A stretch of 64,000 nucleotides of DNA from Rhizomys pruinosus (GCA_009823505.1 VZQC01006589.1:1944689-2008688), one strand, 5' to 3'; shown: positions 1-12,516, counted from the stretch's first letter. Translations and numbers: made by a program. The notes: generated by a model from the letters alone, not told the origin.

Positions 1-557
1 GAGAAAATCACCAAATCTCCCAGAGAAAGATGAAAAGAGAATCTCTGGAAGATGAGAGTATGGATAATCAAATGTTAAAGCCTGCTATACTTCTGAGAAA
101 GAAACAGGCAGAAAAAATATTGCAGTGATGACAGTCAAGAATTTTGACAATCAAATATACAAAACTGTGGAAGAATTAACAATAATACCTAGGACAATAG
201 CATCAATTAAATTATACCCAGTAAAAGTGTAATTCATGCAGGTAGTGGGATGTTTGTGTTGGTTGAGGAGTACAGGGAGCTTCAGAGCTGTTGAGTTTGT
301 CATTTGTTGAAAATGACAATTTGTCATTGGTTATTTGAAATCATTAAAACTTTCAAAATATAACTGAATAAAAGACACGACACGATTCTGTGGAAATATC
401 TACCAAAGGATGTGCTACCAGGGAGAACATTTAATCAGAAGAAGGTGAAGATAAATTATTAAACATTATATTATATAAATGAACCCTAACTTATCCCTTA
501 TCTACCATCTAAAAAACAAATAAACAAACAAACAAACAAACACAAAACCAGCCTAAC
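1..557. other. No recognisable feature
   Basis: AT-rich sequence with stops in all frames. The only visible structure is a short (AAAC)n tract at about 519-546. I see no gene, SINE or LTR. Confidence 0.5.
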
Positions 558-635
558 TGGGGCTGAGTATATAGTTCAAAGCTAGAGCACTTATCTAGCA
601 TACACAAAACCTGAGTTTGATTCCTCATACCAAGA
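558..635 (+). mobile_element. ID-type SINE fragment
   Basis: About 78 bp resembling the rodent ID element, a SINE derived from tRNA-Ala (BC1). The A-box-like region and the B-box-like GAGTTTGATTCC are recognisable but mutated. No clear target site duplication is visible. It is an old copy. Confidence 0.6.
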
Positions 636-649
636 AGTAAGTTTTTTTT

Positions 650-742
650 TAAGAAAGGGTCTCCCTGTACCCCTAGCTGGCCTGAAGCTTGCTATGTAGA
701 CCAACTTCTCCTTGACCTCACAGAGACTGCCTCCTGAGTGAA
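650..742 (-). mobile_element. B1 SINE fragment
   Basis: Reverse complement of the 7SL-derived B1 element, with recognisable blocks (GGGTCTCCCTGTA near 657, CTATGTAGACCA near 692). It is divergent, missing one end and directly follows the ID fragment. Confidence 0.6.
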
Positions 743-1203
743 GGGAAAAAAAAGACTAACTTAATTTTAAAAGCCTAATAACAAAGAGGATTTAAAATAG
801 TGGACAACTAAGTGGAAGAGAGAAGAGGATAACATCAGGGTAAAAGGCATTCGAAGGATCTTAAATTATTTATGAAAACAGGGATAGTAATTAGGATACT
901 CATGACCAACAAAAGAAGTTTTAAAGTAACCAAACAAGATTTTCAGAAAAGCCACTGACTTTAAAATATGTTCACTCATAGGGATAATCCCCTAAAGAAG
1001 AGAAATACAATGTGTGATTTCAGGACTAGTAGGAAGAAAAAGAGGGAATTTAAAAATCATATGCAATCTGAGAGAAGCTGGAAAGAGAGCATGGAAGAAA
1101 AGAAACGTTATAAACAGAAAACACAAATCATATGTTAAAAATTATCTCAGTATATTTATAATAAGGAACACAAATAGACTTAGTACATTTTTTGAGACTG
1201 GTA
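743..1203. other. No recognisable feature
   Basis: A-rich single-copy-looking sequence. A 94-codon frame starting at 1014 has low-complexity composition and no family resemblance, so it is not called as a gene. Confidence 0.45.
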
Positions 1204-1294
1204 TAAAACAAATGCAATACTATATAAACTCAGAAGCACTGAGAGACTGCTTTAAAACAAATGCAATACTAAATAAACTCAGAAGTACTGAGAC
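1204..1294 (+). repeat. Two-unit tandem repeat, period about 49 bp
   Basis: Two near-identical units, both containing AAAACAAATGCAATACTA and AACTCAGAAG, start at about 1204 and 1253. It is a local duplication of unknown origin. Confidence 0.75.
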
Positions 1295-1376
1295 ATAATA
1301 ACATGGCTCTCAAAATGTATGTACTTATTTTTCCAGAAATCACTAATCATAAAATCTAAATAGAAATGAGAGGAGT

Positions 1377-1985
1377 GACTTGAGCGCACAGGGCTTAGAT
1401 CGGGATTTCCCAGGACCACACGAAGCACAGGTAGGACCTGGGTGTTTCAGTGAGGCTGATTGTTTGGTTTGATTCAATCCTCTTGTGTGGCTGTGGGGGT
1501 GGAGTCATCCTGCTAGCTGGTATAAAAGGTGGGCCTGTTGCCACTGTGAGACTTGAGTGCACAGAGCTTAGATCAGGGATTTCTAAGGACCACCTGAAGC
1601 ACAGAGTACTGGGGCATGGGCTAAATAGGCATAACCCCCTCACCCCCTGCCAACTGGAATTGGCGAGGGAGTATCCAAATGGATTCTTTGGAGAGACTTC
1701 AGAACAGAAAGGGAAGAGTGAGTTAGACTTCCAATAGAGAGCCTAAAACTTAGACAAGTCAACACTACATAAGCAAGGAGAAAAACAAACAAACAAACAA
1801 GGAAGCAAGCAAAGCAAGCCTTCAACACAGTGAAGAGGCATTTGGGGTTCACACTGGAATACAGTCAAAGAGAAACCCACATGCCAATGACATGAGGAAT
1901 GGACAACATGGGAAAGATGCAGGATAATTCCACACCATGCTCTACCAACCCTGCGGGAGATTCCTACAGTGGGATCCCCCTGGCC
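1377..1985 (+). promoter_or_regulatory. L1 copy 1 5' UTR with about 1.35 tandem monomers
   Basis: The motif ACTTGAGYGCACAGRGCTTA occurs at 1378 and again at 1551, giving a monomer period of 173 bp. The second unit is partial and passes into unique leader sequence. Rodent L1 5' UTR monomers act as RNA polymerase II internal promoters; that role is inferred here from position and layout. A TATAAAAG string lies at 1521. The non-repeated leader runs on to the ORF1 region near 1990. Confidence 0.75.
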
Positions 1986-1991
1986 ATGGCC

Positions 1992-2970
1992 CAGGACAGA
2001 TCTCAGAATTGTGGACATACTCAAAGAAATCAATGACTATAAAGAACAAGCCAGAGAACTAAGGAGAGAGAATGAAAAACTCAAGAAGTACCTAGAGAGA
2101 GAGAATGACAAACTCCATAAGGAAGTGTAAACACTGAAAAGAACCCATGTTGAAAAAGAAAAAGAAACCATCCAGTGAAGCAAAGAGCTACAGGAAGAGA
2201 TTGAGAAACTCCAAAAGGAAGTGGAAATACTAAAGAAATCAGAAGAGGAAATGAAAAAGGAAATCAAACACTCATCCAATCAAGAGGAAAGGAATGGAAA
2301 AAGCCTCAGAAGCAGAATGGAGGAAGCAAAACAAAGAATATCAGACCTGGAAGATAACACAGAACAACTAAAAACCTCAAGGAAAGATTATGAAAAATTG
2401 TAAAATACACAAAAGTGGAGCAACCAGGAATTGGGGAACACTATGAAAAGATCAAACCTCCACATTATAGGAATAGAGGAAGGAGAAGAATCCCAAGAGA
2501 ATGGTATTGATCAGATCTTCAACAGAATAATAGAGGAAAATTTCCCCAAACTAAAGAAAGATAAACCAATACAAATACAAGTAGCACATAGAACTCCAAA
2601 CAGACAAGATCAGAAAAGAAACTTTGCACACCATATCATATCTAACATGCTATGCTCAAAACAAAGACAAAATTCTGAAAGCCATAAGAGAAAAACAAGT
2701 TACACATAAGGGGAAACCTATCAGAGTTACAACGGACTTCTCAGTGCAAACTATGAAAGCAAGAAGAACGTGGAGCAAAGCATTCCCAGTGTTTAAGGAC
2801 ATAGATGCCAACCCAGGTTACTATACCCAGCAAAAATGCCCATTATAGTTGAAGGAGAGAGAAAAATCTTCTATGACATAAACAAGATGAAAGAATACAT
2901 GTCCAGAAAAATCAACCCTTTAGAGAACACTCGAAGCAATTCAAAGGACAAAAGAAAGAAGCAACTATCC
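1992..2970 (+). pseudogene. L1 ORF1 (RNA-binding nucleic acid chaperone), broken
   Basis: ORF1p is a trimeric RNA-binding chaperone of the L1 ribonucleoprotein. Here 1992-2400 encodes the Lys/Glu-rich coiled coil (heptad-like EKL/KEL runs), and about 2430-2700 encodes the RRM core, including IIGIEEGEESQENGIDQIFN. The C-terminal domain follows to about 2970 (ARRTWSKAFPVFKDI near 2757). In-frame stops, for example at 2128-2130, 2176-2178, 2401-2403 and 2846-2848, together with frame changes split it into four pieces. The start codon is not certain because the N-terminus is damaged. Confidence 0.88.
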
Positions 2971-3060
2971 CCAGGCACCTAGAAAAAGAAATTAATAAAA
3001 GCATAACTGCAGAAGTAGAAACTTAGACCAAAAATGCAAATGGATATAATACGGTGAAAG

Positions 3061-6000
3061 GAAGCAACACACACCTATCAGTTATATTAACTATTAATGG
3101 ACTAAACTCCCCAATCAAAAGACATAGACTGGGAGATTGGATTAGGAAACAGAACCCATCAATATGCTGTCTACAAAAAACATCTTACCTTCAAGGATAG
3201 GCACCACCTTAAAGTGAAAGGATGGAAAAAAATATTCCAAGCAAATGGTACTAAAAAAGAAAGCAAGTGTTGCTATTTTAATATCAGACAAAATAGACTT
3301 CAAAGTAAAAGAAATCAGAAGAGACAAAGAAGGCCATTACATTTTTATCAAAGGAACAATTGACCATGAAGATTTCACAATCACGAATATATATGCACCA
3401 AACTCTGGTGAACCAAACTTTACAAAGACAATTCTCCAGGACCACAAGGCACAGATTAACCCCAGTACACTCAGAGTAGGGGACTTCAATACCCCACTGA
3501 GTCCTTTGGACAGGTCAACAGGACAAAGAATAAACAGAGAGACCTCTAAACTGAATGACACAATAAACCAAATGGACCTCACAGACATCTACCGAATATT
3601 CCACCCTGAAACCAGAGAATACACTTTCTACTCATCACCCCACAGAACATTATCCAAAATTGACCACATACTGGGACACAGAAGAAACCTCCACAAATAC
3701 AAAATGATTGAAATAATTTCATGCATTCTATCAGACCACAACACAATAAAGCTCTTTATCAACACCAGGATAAGCCCTACTCTCTACAAGAACACAGAGA
3801 CTAAACAACATACTCCTGAGTAACAAATGGGTCAAGGAAGAGATAAAGAAAGAAATAAAAGCATTCCTGGAACTGAATAACAATGATAATACAACACAAC
3901 AAAACCTATGGGATACTTTCAAACCAGTCCTGAGAGGTAAGTTTATAGCCCTGGGTGCCTACATTAGAAAAACAGAAAGAGCACAAGTGAACAATCTAAC
4001 ACTGCAGGTAAAAACACTTGAGAGACAACAACAGATGAACCCTAAATGCAACAGACAGGAATAAATAACAAAAATAAGAGCAGAAATCAATGATACAGAA
4101 ACAAAGAAAACAATACAAAAAAAAAATCAATGAATCCAAAAGTTGGTTCTTTGAGAGAATAAACAAGATAGACAGACCTCTAGCCCAGTTAGCCAAAAGA
4201 AAGGGGGAACAACTCGAAATTAATACAATTCATGTTGAAAGGGGAAATATCACAACAGACAATGAAAATATCCAGAAAATCATATGGGAATACTTCAAAA
4301 ACCTATACTCTACTAAGTTTGAAAACCTAGGAGAAATGGATGAATATCTGAAATCCTGGGAATTACCAAAGCTCGACCACGAAGAGATCGACAGCTTAAA
4401 CAAACCATAATATATGAAGATATTGAAGATGTAATAAGAAACCTCCCAACTAAAAAAAGCCCAGGCCCAGATGGTTTCATGGGCAGAATTCTATAAAACA
4501 TTTCAAAAAGACTTACAACCATTAATACTCAAATTATTTAGAAGGATACAAACAGAGGGAATTCTTCAAAATTCCTTCTATGAAGCCAGCATCATTCTGA
4601 TACCAAAACCAGGCAAAGATACAACCAAAAAGGAGAACTATAGACCCATCTCATTAATGAACAGAGATGCCAAAATTCTAAACAAAATACTTGCAAATCG
4701 CATACAGACCCACATTAAGATCATCCATCATGACCAAGTTGGATTCATATCAGAGATGCAGGGAGGGTTCAACATATGAAAATCAATAAATATCATAAAA
4801 TGTATAAATGGACTGAAAGACAAAAACTACATGATCATCTCAGTTGATGCGGAAAAAGCCTTTGACAAAATCCAGCATCCCTTCATGCTTAAAGTCCTAG
4901 AGAGAATTGGATTGGAGGGATCATTCCTCAATGTAATCAAAGCCATATATAGGAAACCCACAGCCAATATCATCCTAAATGGGGAAATGACAGAAGCATT
5001 CCTTTTAAAGGTAGGAACTCGGCAAGGCTGCCCCGTCACCACTCCTCTTCAATATAGTGCTTGAAACACTTGCTAGGGCAATTACGCAAGAAAAAGAAAT
5101 TAAAGGAGTACTAATTGGAAAAGAGGAAGTCAAGCTATCCCTTTTTGCTGATGATATGATTATTTACTTAAGGGATGCAAAAAACTCCACCAGAAAACTC
5201 CTAGAAACAATTAAGAGTTTCAGTAAAGTGGCAGGATACAAAATTAACCTAAAAAAATCAGTAGCCTTTCTTTACACCAACAACAAGCAACAGAAGAACG
5301 AATTCAAGGAGACCTTCCCACTCACAATAGCCTCAAAAACAATAAAATACCTAGGAACAACCCTAACCAAAGACACCAAAGATCTCTACAACAAAAATTT
5401 TAAACCCCTGAAGAAGGAAATTAAAGAAGACATCAGAAGATGGAAAAACCTCCCATGCTCATAGATTGGGAAAATTATATAGTAAAAATATCCATTGTAC
5501 CCAAACTCTTGTACAGATTTAATGCAATCCCAATTAAAATCCCTGAGTTTCTTCATAGGCTTGGAAAAAAAGTCCTTAATTTCATTTGAAAAAACAAAAG
5601 ACCCCAAATAGCCAAAACAATCCTGAGTGAAAAGAGCAATACAGGGGAGGGGGGAATCTCTATACCAGACTTCAAACTATACTACAGGGCTATAGTCATA
5701 AAAACAGCCTAGTACTGGCACAAAAACAGTCCTGTTCACCAATGGAACAAAACTGAAGATCCAAACTTGAGCACATACAATTTCAGCTACTTCATGTTTG
5801 ACAAGGGGGCTAAGAAGACACAATGGAGGAAAGACAGTATCTTCAGCAAGTGGTGTTGGCAAAACTGGATCACCACTTGTAGAAGAATGAAATTAAACCC
5901 CTACCTCTTGCCCTGTACAAAAGTCAACTCCAAATGGATTAAAGACCTCAACATTAAACCCCAAACTCTGGAGGCGATAAAAGAAAACGTTGGCAGCAGA

Positions 6001-7090
6001 CTATAACACATAGGCATAGGAAAAGACTTCCTAAATCAGACAGCAGCTGTGCAAGAATTAAGGTCGACAATTGACAAATGGGATATCATTAAACTCAAAA
6101 GCTGGGGGCTAGAGATATGGCTCAGCGGTTGAGAGCACTAACTGCTCTTGCAGAGGACCTGGGTTTGATTCCCAGCACCCACATGGTGGCTAAGAATGGT
6201 CTTTGACTCCAGTTCCAGGGGAATCTGACACCCTCTTCTGACCTCTGCAGTGTTGCATGACACAGGTGCACCAACATACATGCAGACAGTACACTCATAC
6301 ACATAAAAAATAAAAAATAAAAAATAAATATTTTTTAAAACCTCAAAAAGCTTCTGTACCTCAAAAGAAACAATCAAGGAAGTGAAGAGAAAACCCACAG
6401 AGTAGGAGGAAACCTTCACCACAGATACATCTGACAAAGCATTGATTTCCAGAATATATAAACTACTCAAAAAACAAAGAAGAAAGAAAACAAATGACTC
6501 ACTCAAAAGATGGAGCAGAGCTGAACAGAAACTTCACAAGTGAGGAATTAGAGATGGCTGAGAAACATTTTAAAAAGTGTTCAATGTCACTAATAATTAA
6601 GGAAATGCAAATTAAAACCACTTTAAGTTATCATCTTACTTCAATAAGACTGGCTAGGATCAAGAAATCAAATGATACCAAGTGCTGGAGAGGTTGTGGG
6701 GAAAGGGGAACACTCATCCACTGCTGGTGGGAATGTAAACTCGTACAGCCACTATGGAAAGCAGTGTGGAGAACCCTTGGAAGACTTGGAATGAACTTGC
6801 CACCCAACCCAGCCATACCACTCCTGGGTATGTACCCACAAGCCTCATCTTACCACAGGGATATATGTACAGCCATGTTAATTCCAGCTCTCTTCACAAT
6901 AGCATGGAGCTGGAACCAACCCAAGTGCCCCTCAACTGACTAGTGGATAGAGAAAATGTGGTACATCTACACAATGGAGTTCTATGCAGCAATAAAGAAA
7001 GATGACATCATGAACTTTGCAGGTAAAGGGATGGAGCAGGAAGATACCATGTTGAGTGAAGTAACACAGTCCCAGAAAAACAAGCAATGA
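3061..7090 (+). pseudogene. L1 ORF2 (endonuclease/reverse transcriptase), broken
   Basis: ORF2p nicks target DNA and reverse-transcribes RNA in cis; it also mobilises SINEs. The APE-like endonuclease domain spans about 3061-3820, with an intact 192-codon stretch at 3245-3823. Reverse transcriptase motifs follow: [15 protein letters not shown] near 4843, and the catalytic FADDMIIYL at about 5143. The Cys-rich C-terminal region lies near 6680-6740 (CWRGCGERGTLIHCWWEC). The ORF is split over at least six frames, with a nonsense codon at 6941-6943, and is interrupted by a B2 SINE at 6104-6337. The terminal stop is TGA at 7088-7090. It is a typical dead copy. Confidence 0.92.
6104..6337 (+). mobile_element. 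B2-type SINE inside L1 copy 1
   Basis: A tRNA-derived SINE whose head shows the pol III A box (GGCTCAGCGGTTGAGAG) and B box (GGGTTTGATTCCCAG), followed by the family body and an AT-rich tail. The insertion splits L1 ORF2 and is flanked by imperfect duplications AAACTCAAAAGCT (6091-6103) and AAACCTCAAAAAGCT (6338-6352). Confidence 0.92.
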
Positions 7091-7310
7091 TTGGTATCCC
7101 TCATCTGTGTGTGTTAGCACCAGTTACCTAATTGTATGGCAAACTGAGCAAAGTCAATGTGATCTGAAAACCACTGTGCTCTTATATTGTGAATCCCTTA
7201 AAAAATAAACAAATAGAAAGAAAAAATAAAGAACTAAAAAATGAAAAAGAAAAAGAAATGTGAGGAGTATAAAACAGTTGAAATAATCTTGTAAAAGAAG
7301 AACCAATTTG

Positions 7311-7552
7311 GGGGCTGGAGGGATGGCCTAGCGGTTAAGAGCGCCGAACGCTCTTGGAGAGGACCTCGGGTTCAATCCCAGCACCCACATGGCGGCTGAG
7401 AACCGTCTTTCTCAGTTCCAGGAAACTCCCAGTTCCAGGGAATCTGAGACCCTCTTCTGACCTCCGCGGGCATCGCACGACACGGGTGCGCAGACCTGCA
7501 TCGACAATACATTCATAACATAAAAATAAAATAAAAAAAAAAAAAAAAAAAA
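7311..7552 (+). mobile_element. B2-type SINE, young copy
   Basis: Near-consensus head with CpGs retained (GCGGTTAAGAGCGCCG) and a long pure poly(A) tail. Flanked by a perfect duplication, AAAAGAAGAACCAATTTG, at 7293-7310 and 7553-7570. The intact duplication and CpGs point to a recent insertion. Confidence 0.95.
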
Positions 7553-7851
7553 AAAAGAAGAACCAATTTGGACACACATCCTATTTTTAAAACTTACGAA
7601 TTTAAAAATTCAAGACTGTGTTTCTGGCATAAAAACTGAAGAAACAACAATAGAATTAGGTTGGGAGTTCAGAAATGAATGCTCACATTTATAGTCAATT
7701 AATTTTTCAGCAAGTGTCCTTGCAAGTGAATAAGAAAAGCATATTAATTTGCATAAATGGTACTACTACACCTAGATATCCACATATAAAACAATAAAGC
7801 TTAACCCCTACCTCATATCATATATAAAAGTTTATTTAAAATGGACAAAAG

Positions 7852-8070
7852 GGAGCTGGAAAGATAGCTCAGCAGTTAAGAACACTGGCTGCTCTTGTAG
7901 AGGATCTGGGTTCAATTCCCATAACCCACATGGCAACTAACAACAGTCTGTAACTCCAGTTCCAGGGGATCTGATGCCCTCTTCTGACCTCCACAGGTAC
8001 TGTACTCACAAACACACTTGCATACATGCAAGTAATACACTCATACACATAAAATAAAAATAATAATTTT
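7852..8070 (+). mobile_element. B2-type SINE, older copy
   Basis: Diverged B2/B3-like element with B box GGGTTCAATTCCCAT and tail ACACATAAAATAAAAATAA. Flanked by imperfect duplications near 7838-7851 (AAATGGACAAAAG) and 8072-8084 (AAATAGACAAAAG). Confidence 0.88.
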
Positions 8071-8567
8071 TAAATAGACAAAAGATTTAAACACAAGAGA
8101 TGCCACTAATAAAACTCTCAGGAGAAAACATAGATGTAAATCTTTGTAACTTTGGTTCAGTTAATGGTATCTTACAAGTAGCACTAGGAACACAAACAAC
8201 AAAAGAAAGAACAAATTGGATGTCATAAAAGTTCTGTGCTTAAAGCTGAGCAATGTTATTGTTATAGTTCTTTCTATCTGAAAGGAACTGATGTTATAAT
8301 GGTACTATCTTAATGAGCCCTAGAATTAATTTACCACTTACTTTCAGACATGGTAATTAATGTATATGGGCAGAAGGTATATATTCATATTTTAGAGTAA
8401 TATACAATTAAAAGAAAAATGTGAACCCCTAAGCATAAAAAAGTGACTTCTGAATGTTAAACCTTTGTCAGATGGGTCATTGGTAAAGAGTTCCACTCTA
8501 AACTTGTTTTGGAATTCACCTAGAGTTTATTTTCAGAGTTTGTAATTTTGGTCTATGTATGGAATGT

Positions 8568-8568
<1 letters not shown>

Positions 8569-8598
<30 letters not shown>
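8569..8598 (+). repeat. (GT)n microsatellite
   Basis: Fifteen uninterrupted GT dinucleotides. Likely length-polymorphic. Confidence 0.97.
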
Positions 8599-8602
<4 letters not shown>

Positions 8603-9149
8603 TTTGGAGTAATACAAAATTAAAGGGAACAACAATGACAAAAAAGACTTGTTCAAAGAACTAATCAAAACTGTAAACTTCTGTATCAAAAAAAGTTAAA
8701 AAAGACTGAGAAAAAGATGCAATACAGGACTTAACATGTGTGGCAGAATGCATGAATTCTAGTGAGGGTGCATGGATGGGGGAACACGTCTAAATTTGAT
8801 TAAGAAATGTTGTATGAATGTACAAAAGCTCAATAAAAATTAGGAAAAAAGATACCATCAACAAAGACAGCTCATAGGATTAGAGAATATTTTCAAAACA
8901 TCTATATGACAAACAATAATAAAAAGACATGTCAATTAAAATATGTGTAAAGATTTAACTGAACACTTCCTTGAGGAAGACACATGAATGGTCAATAAGT
9001 ACATGAAAAGATGGTCATTAGTCATTAGAGACATCAAAATCAAAATCACGAGATGCTGCATTAATGCCCAATAGGAACACTAGAATGAAGGACCAAAACA
9101 AATGTTGACAAGGGTGGGCTAAAAGTGGAATATATCCCCCTCCTTCCCT

Positions 9150-9690
9150 GCCGATCCGTCCCCCCAGTTACACTTGTTCCTTATAGGACTCCTATATTGA
9201 ACCCCACCTACCATGGCTCAGGGATCATTGCAGAAAAGGAGGCAAAAAGATTGTAAGAGCCAGGGCTGATGCCTGAATGTAGAGAGGCAGTGACTTACAA
9301 CTGCCTGTAAGCTTTCACATATAAACCTGTGGCAATGTAGGCATCAGACATGGGACCCATCCCAATTGGGACAAGGTTTCAGTAGTAAGAGAAATGAGTG
9401 GGGGAATGACTCTGGACTGAAATCTATAGGAGACTGAGTATTGATGGGTGAGGAAGAGTATGCCTTACCTAGAATTTCTAGATGTGCTGATTAGACTCCA
9501 GCGGATCTATTTGCACAGAAGGACATCTAGGTTTGGGAGCTTGATGGGCTTAGGGCTTAGTTTGGATGTTGTGATGCATGAGTTCTGATGCATCCCTCCA
9601 TAGGACATGGAGGGGACTGGGTTTGATTCAGAGCCATCATATGAAATGAACAGATGCTCAATAAATAAATAAATTAATAAATAATTTTTA
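9150..9690 (+). mobile_element. Lx-like L1 3' UTR fragment
   Basis: The block CTCAGGGATCATTGCAG, then AAGATTGTAAGAGCCAGGG and a trailing (AAAT)n tract at 9658-9680, resembles the 3' UTR of rodent Lx/L1 elements. It lies as an island inside the older L1M relic. The limits are approximate and the middle part (9400-9620) is unassigned. Confidence 0.45.
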
Positions 9691-9949
9691 AAACGTGGAC
9701 TATATCCTGCTGGTTGAAATATGAACAGGTGCAGCCAGTATGGAATACTTTGAAAATTCCTCAGATCTCTTAAGTTTAGTTTCTAGATAACCTCACAGTT
9801 CCAATTTTAGGAATATACTGAAGAGAAATGAAGGCATTTATCCAGGTAAGAACTTCTACACAAAAGTTTCTAGTACCATTATTCACAATAGACAAAATAG
9901 GAACACTCCAAACATCCATCAATAGATGAGGAAAGTGTGCCACAGTAGA

Positions 9950-10195
9950 GCTTTTCTTTGTCCATGGCTTTGCATGCTGTAGTTTCACTTATCTACAGAA
10001 ACAGTCTGAAAATATTAAATGGAATATTTTATAAACAATTCACAAATTGGTATCTTTCATTACATCATGCTGTTCTGATTTTTGCATCTTACTGTTTACA
10101 ATCTTAATCTTTTCCTGTGTCTAATTTATAAATTAAACTTTATCAAAGTGCCCTAGGTATGCATGGACAAGAGACTTCCACTACAGTCTTAGAAT
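9950..10195 (+). mobile_element. Tigger-family DNA transposon fossil
   Basis: Two blocks, AAAATATTAAATGGAATATT near 10007 and CTAATTTATAAATTAAACTT near 10121, are characteristic of internally deleted Tigger (pogo-like Tc1/mariner) elements. It is inserted in the L1M relic. No transposase coding remains. Confidence 0.6.
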
Positions 10196-10591
10196 ACATT
10201 CCCAGTACATAAGTGGTTGGAGAGATGAGTGTATATCCATATAACAGAATACAGACGAGCCACTGAAAATAATAAAGTACTGACAAATACCATATAATAG
10301 GAACAAATGTTTAACATCATTATGCAAAATGAAAAGTGAAAAGCCAGACAAGAATGTAATCATATTGTATGAGACTAATCATCTGAAATGTTAGAGACAA
10401 CAACTCTGTAAAGACAGAAACTAGATTAGTGAATGCAGAGAATGGGCAGGAGGTAGAAAATGGACAGAAACTACTAATAATTATAGAGTTTTCTTTAGAG
10501 TGATTAAAAATTAATCTAAAATTAGATAGTTTTGTTGATTGCACAACTTTGAATATACGAAAAGCACTACTTTACTTTTAAAGAGTGACTT

Positions 10592-10818
10592 ATAGCTGAA
10601 CAGATGGCTTGGCAGTTAAGAACATTGACTGCCCTTGCAGAGGACCCAGGTTTGGTTCCCAGCACCTACATGATGGGTAACAATCATCCATAACTTCAGT
10701 TTCAGGGGATCTGACACTCTCTTCTGACCTCGGTGGGCATTGTACAATACTGGTGCACTTACATACATTCAGGCATTACACTCATACACATAAAAATAAA
10801 TCAATAAAAATTTAAAAA
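10592..10818 (+). mobile_element. B2-type SINE, old copy
   Basis: A box GGCTTGGCAGTTAAGAACA, B box AGGTTTGGTTCCCAG and an AT-rich tail are recognisable, with many CpG-decay changes. No clean target site duplication is seen. Confidence 0.85.
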
Positions 10819-11696
10819 TAGTGAATTGTATATAAACCATACAAACATTTAACTACAAGATTAATGACATGGAAGAACTAAAAGGAGCTAGAATACAGTA
10901 CATGCATAATCATTAATGAAAGATCCCTAATACAGCAATATTGATGTTCAAGAAAAAGCAGATGTTCAACCAAAAACTATAATTAAAGGAGAAAAGGTTA
11001 TTACTCAATGCTAAAAGAAGTAATTCACTTAGAAAGTATAATAGTTTTAGAACTGCGTAGTTTTTTAAATTTTGGCTTCAAAATATATAAGGTAAAACTA
11101 GACAAGATTATAATTAGAGTTTAAATTGCTTTTAAAAATGGAACAGAATAAAAATAACAAAGAAAAAGAATAATGTATCATTTTTGCCAGATGGACATGT
11201 TAAACTGGACATTGAGAATTAAAGAATATATACTGTTTTCAAGACAAAAACATTTACAAATTTGACTACCTACTAACCCATGGGGGAATCTGGAAAATAA
11301 TGAAGAGAATCTTTATTTTGCAGATTACTTTCACTGAATAAAATGCAGTGATATGAAATCAAATCCCACAAGGCAGCTAAATAAAACTTGAAGTCAACTA
11401 TAGGTTTTGGTAGGAGACTTCATTTTCTCATGAACCTATCTGCAACAAGTTACCATCTACCATTTGGATTGAGATTTTATTTTATTTTATTTAATTTTCA
11501 CCTTCAAAAATGATTTTATTCCCCTTTTAACCTTCAAAGTAAGTGTTTGAAATAAGAGGAGAGAAATGAAATTGTTAAAGTGGCAAAGATTGGATTGTGT
11601 ATGATTGCACTCAACAATATGACAGCTGATTAGCTCTGATGTTCTTATGCATTTGGGAGAAAATGCAGTGGTTTGCATGGCTTTGATGATCTGGTG
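10819..11696. other. No recognisable feature
   Basis: AT-rich sequence with no long frame and no repeat that I can name. Confidence 0.45.
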
Positions 11697-12090
11697 TTTT
11701 TTTATAATACTTTTATTGATGTTTTGTATATTTCATACATCATTTTTCAGTTCAATTTAGACATATTCCCCTTTCCTTCCCCCAAGTTCATGCATTCTGC
11801 CATACATGTCCTTCATCTTTCTCTGTCTTTTTGAAGTTTTTCTCTGCAGAGGTTTATTGCTTTCAGAAGAATTTAACTGTATCAGTCCATTCTTTGACCC
11901 AGACCTTACGTTGTTGTTGTTACCTCCCACTTCTATTGCTCCAAAATATGGCTATATAAATGTCATACATGTATCAGAATTATGTCCTCCAGGAATAAAC
12001 TGTATGTTAACTCTGAAATATGTTTAGGAATTCACATTTTTCCCTTTAATTTTACATTACTCTAAAATATGAATATTTAGCTCCTATTCT
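11697..12090 (-). mobile_element. 5'-truncated L1, 3' UTR only (type A tail)
   Basis: Starts with a T-rich stretch, then the tail sequence also found at 13996, 16633 and 17440 (TTTCATACATCATTTTTCAG; CATGCATTCTGCCATACATG). Only the L1 3' UTR was copied, as is usual for truncated L1 insertions. It is interrupted at its inner end by a B2 at 12091. Confidence 0.75.
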
Positions 12091-12323
12091 TTTTTTTATT
12101 TTTTTATATGTGTATGAGTGTACTGTCTGCATGTAGGTTTGTGCACCCGTGTCGTGCAATGCCGCGGAGGTCAGAAGAGGGTTTCGGATTCTCCTGGAAC
12201 TGGAGTTCTCCTGGAATTGGAGTTTCAGACGGTTCTCAGCCGCCATGTGGGTGCTGGGGATCGAACCCGGGTCCTCTGTAAGAGTGGTCGGCGCTCTTAA
12301 CCGCTAGGCCATCTCTCCAGCCC
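12091..12323 (-). mobile_element. B2-type SINE, young copy
   Basis: Near-consensus element with intact CpGs (GTGTCGTGCAATGCCGCGG; CGAACCCGGGTCCTC). Flanked by a perfect duplication, TTAGCTCCTATTCT, at 12077-12090 and 12324-12337. Confidence 0.95.
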
Positions 12324-12516
12324 TTAGCTCCTATTCTAATGATCAGACTTTTCTTCTTACTAGATAATACAGTGTTCCTCTAATGTCTTGCAAGCTTGTA
12401 GATTCACATAAAGTATGAAATAAACTAGCAAATCAATATTGGAAGCAGGGATAAACAGAAATATCATCACTAGTAGGGGAAAATGATACTGTCCATTTTT
12501 AGAAGTATCCTTCTTA

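Larger units (their letters stand above)
1377..7254 (+). mobile_element. Full-length LINE-1 (L1 copy 1), inactive
   Basis: A non-LTR retrotransposon in the order 5' UTR, ORF1, ORF2, short 3' UTR and A-rich tail (about 7197-7254). It is flanked by an imperfect 15-bp target site duplication: AGAAATGAGAGGAGT at 1362-1376 and AGAAATGTGAGGAGT ending at 7267. Allowing for the internal B2 SINE (6104-6337), its length is about 5.6 kb. That is close to the roughly 6 kb of intact rodent L1, so it was inserted essentially full length. Both ORFs carry stops and frameshifts, so it cannot make functional proteins. Its 3' UTR differs from that of L1 copies 2 and 3, which indicates a different L1 lineage. 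Confidence 0.93.
7571..10565 (+). mobile_element. Ancient eutherian L1 (L1M-like) ORF2 3' portion and 3' UTR
   Basis: Highly decayed L1 matching the order of old mammalian L1 3' ends. Reverse transcriptase C-terminal sequence lies at about 7690-8240 and 8880-9120, the segment around 9695-9945 encodes the last part of ORF2, and 10212-10565 holds the ORF2 end and 3' UTR (CATATTGTATGAGACTAATC, then GTTGATTGCACAACTTTGAA). It is interrupted by a B2 (7852-8070), an Lx-like tail (about 9150-9690) and a Tigger fossil (9950-10195). No frame remains open. Family assignment is from recalled family structure; the subfamily is not resolved. Confidence 0.7.

Noticed and set aside
1014..1298. 94-codon plus-strand frame
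   Set aside because: Low-complexity sequence that runs through the 49-bp tandem repeat; no family resemblance.
3245..3823. 192-codon open frame, the longest in the window
   Set aside because: It is the endonuclease part of L1 copy 1 ORF2, continuous with broken reverse transcriptase pieces; not a host gene.
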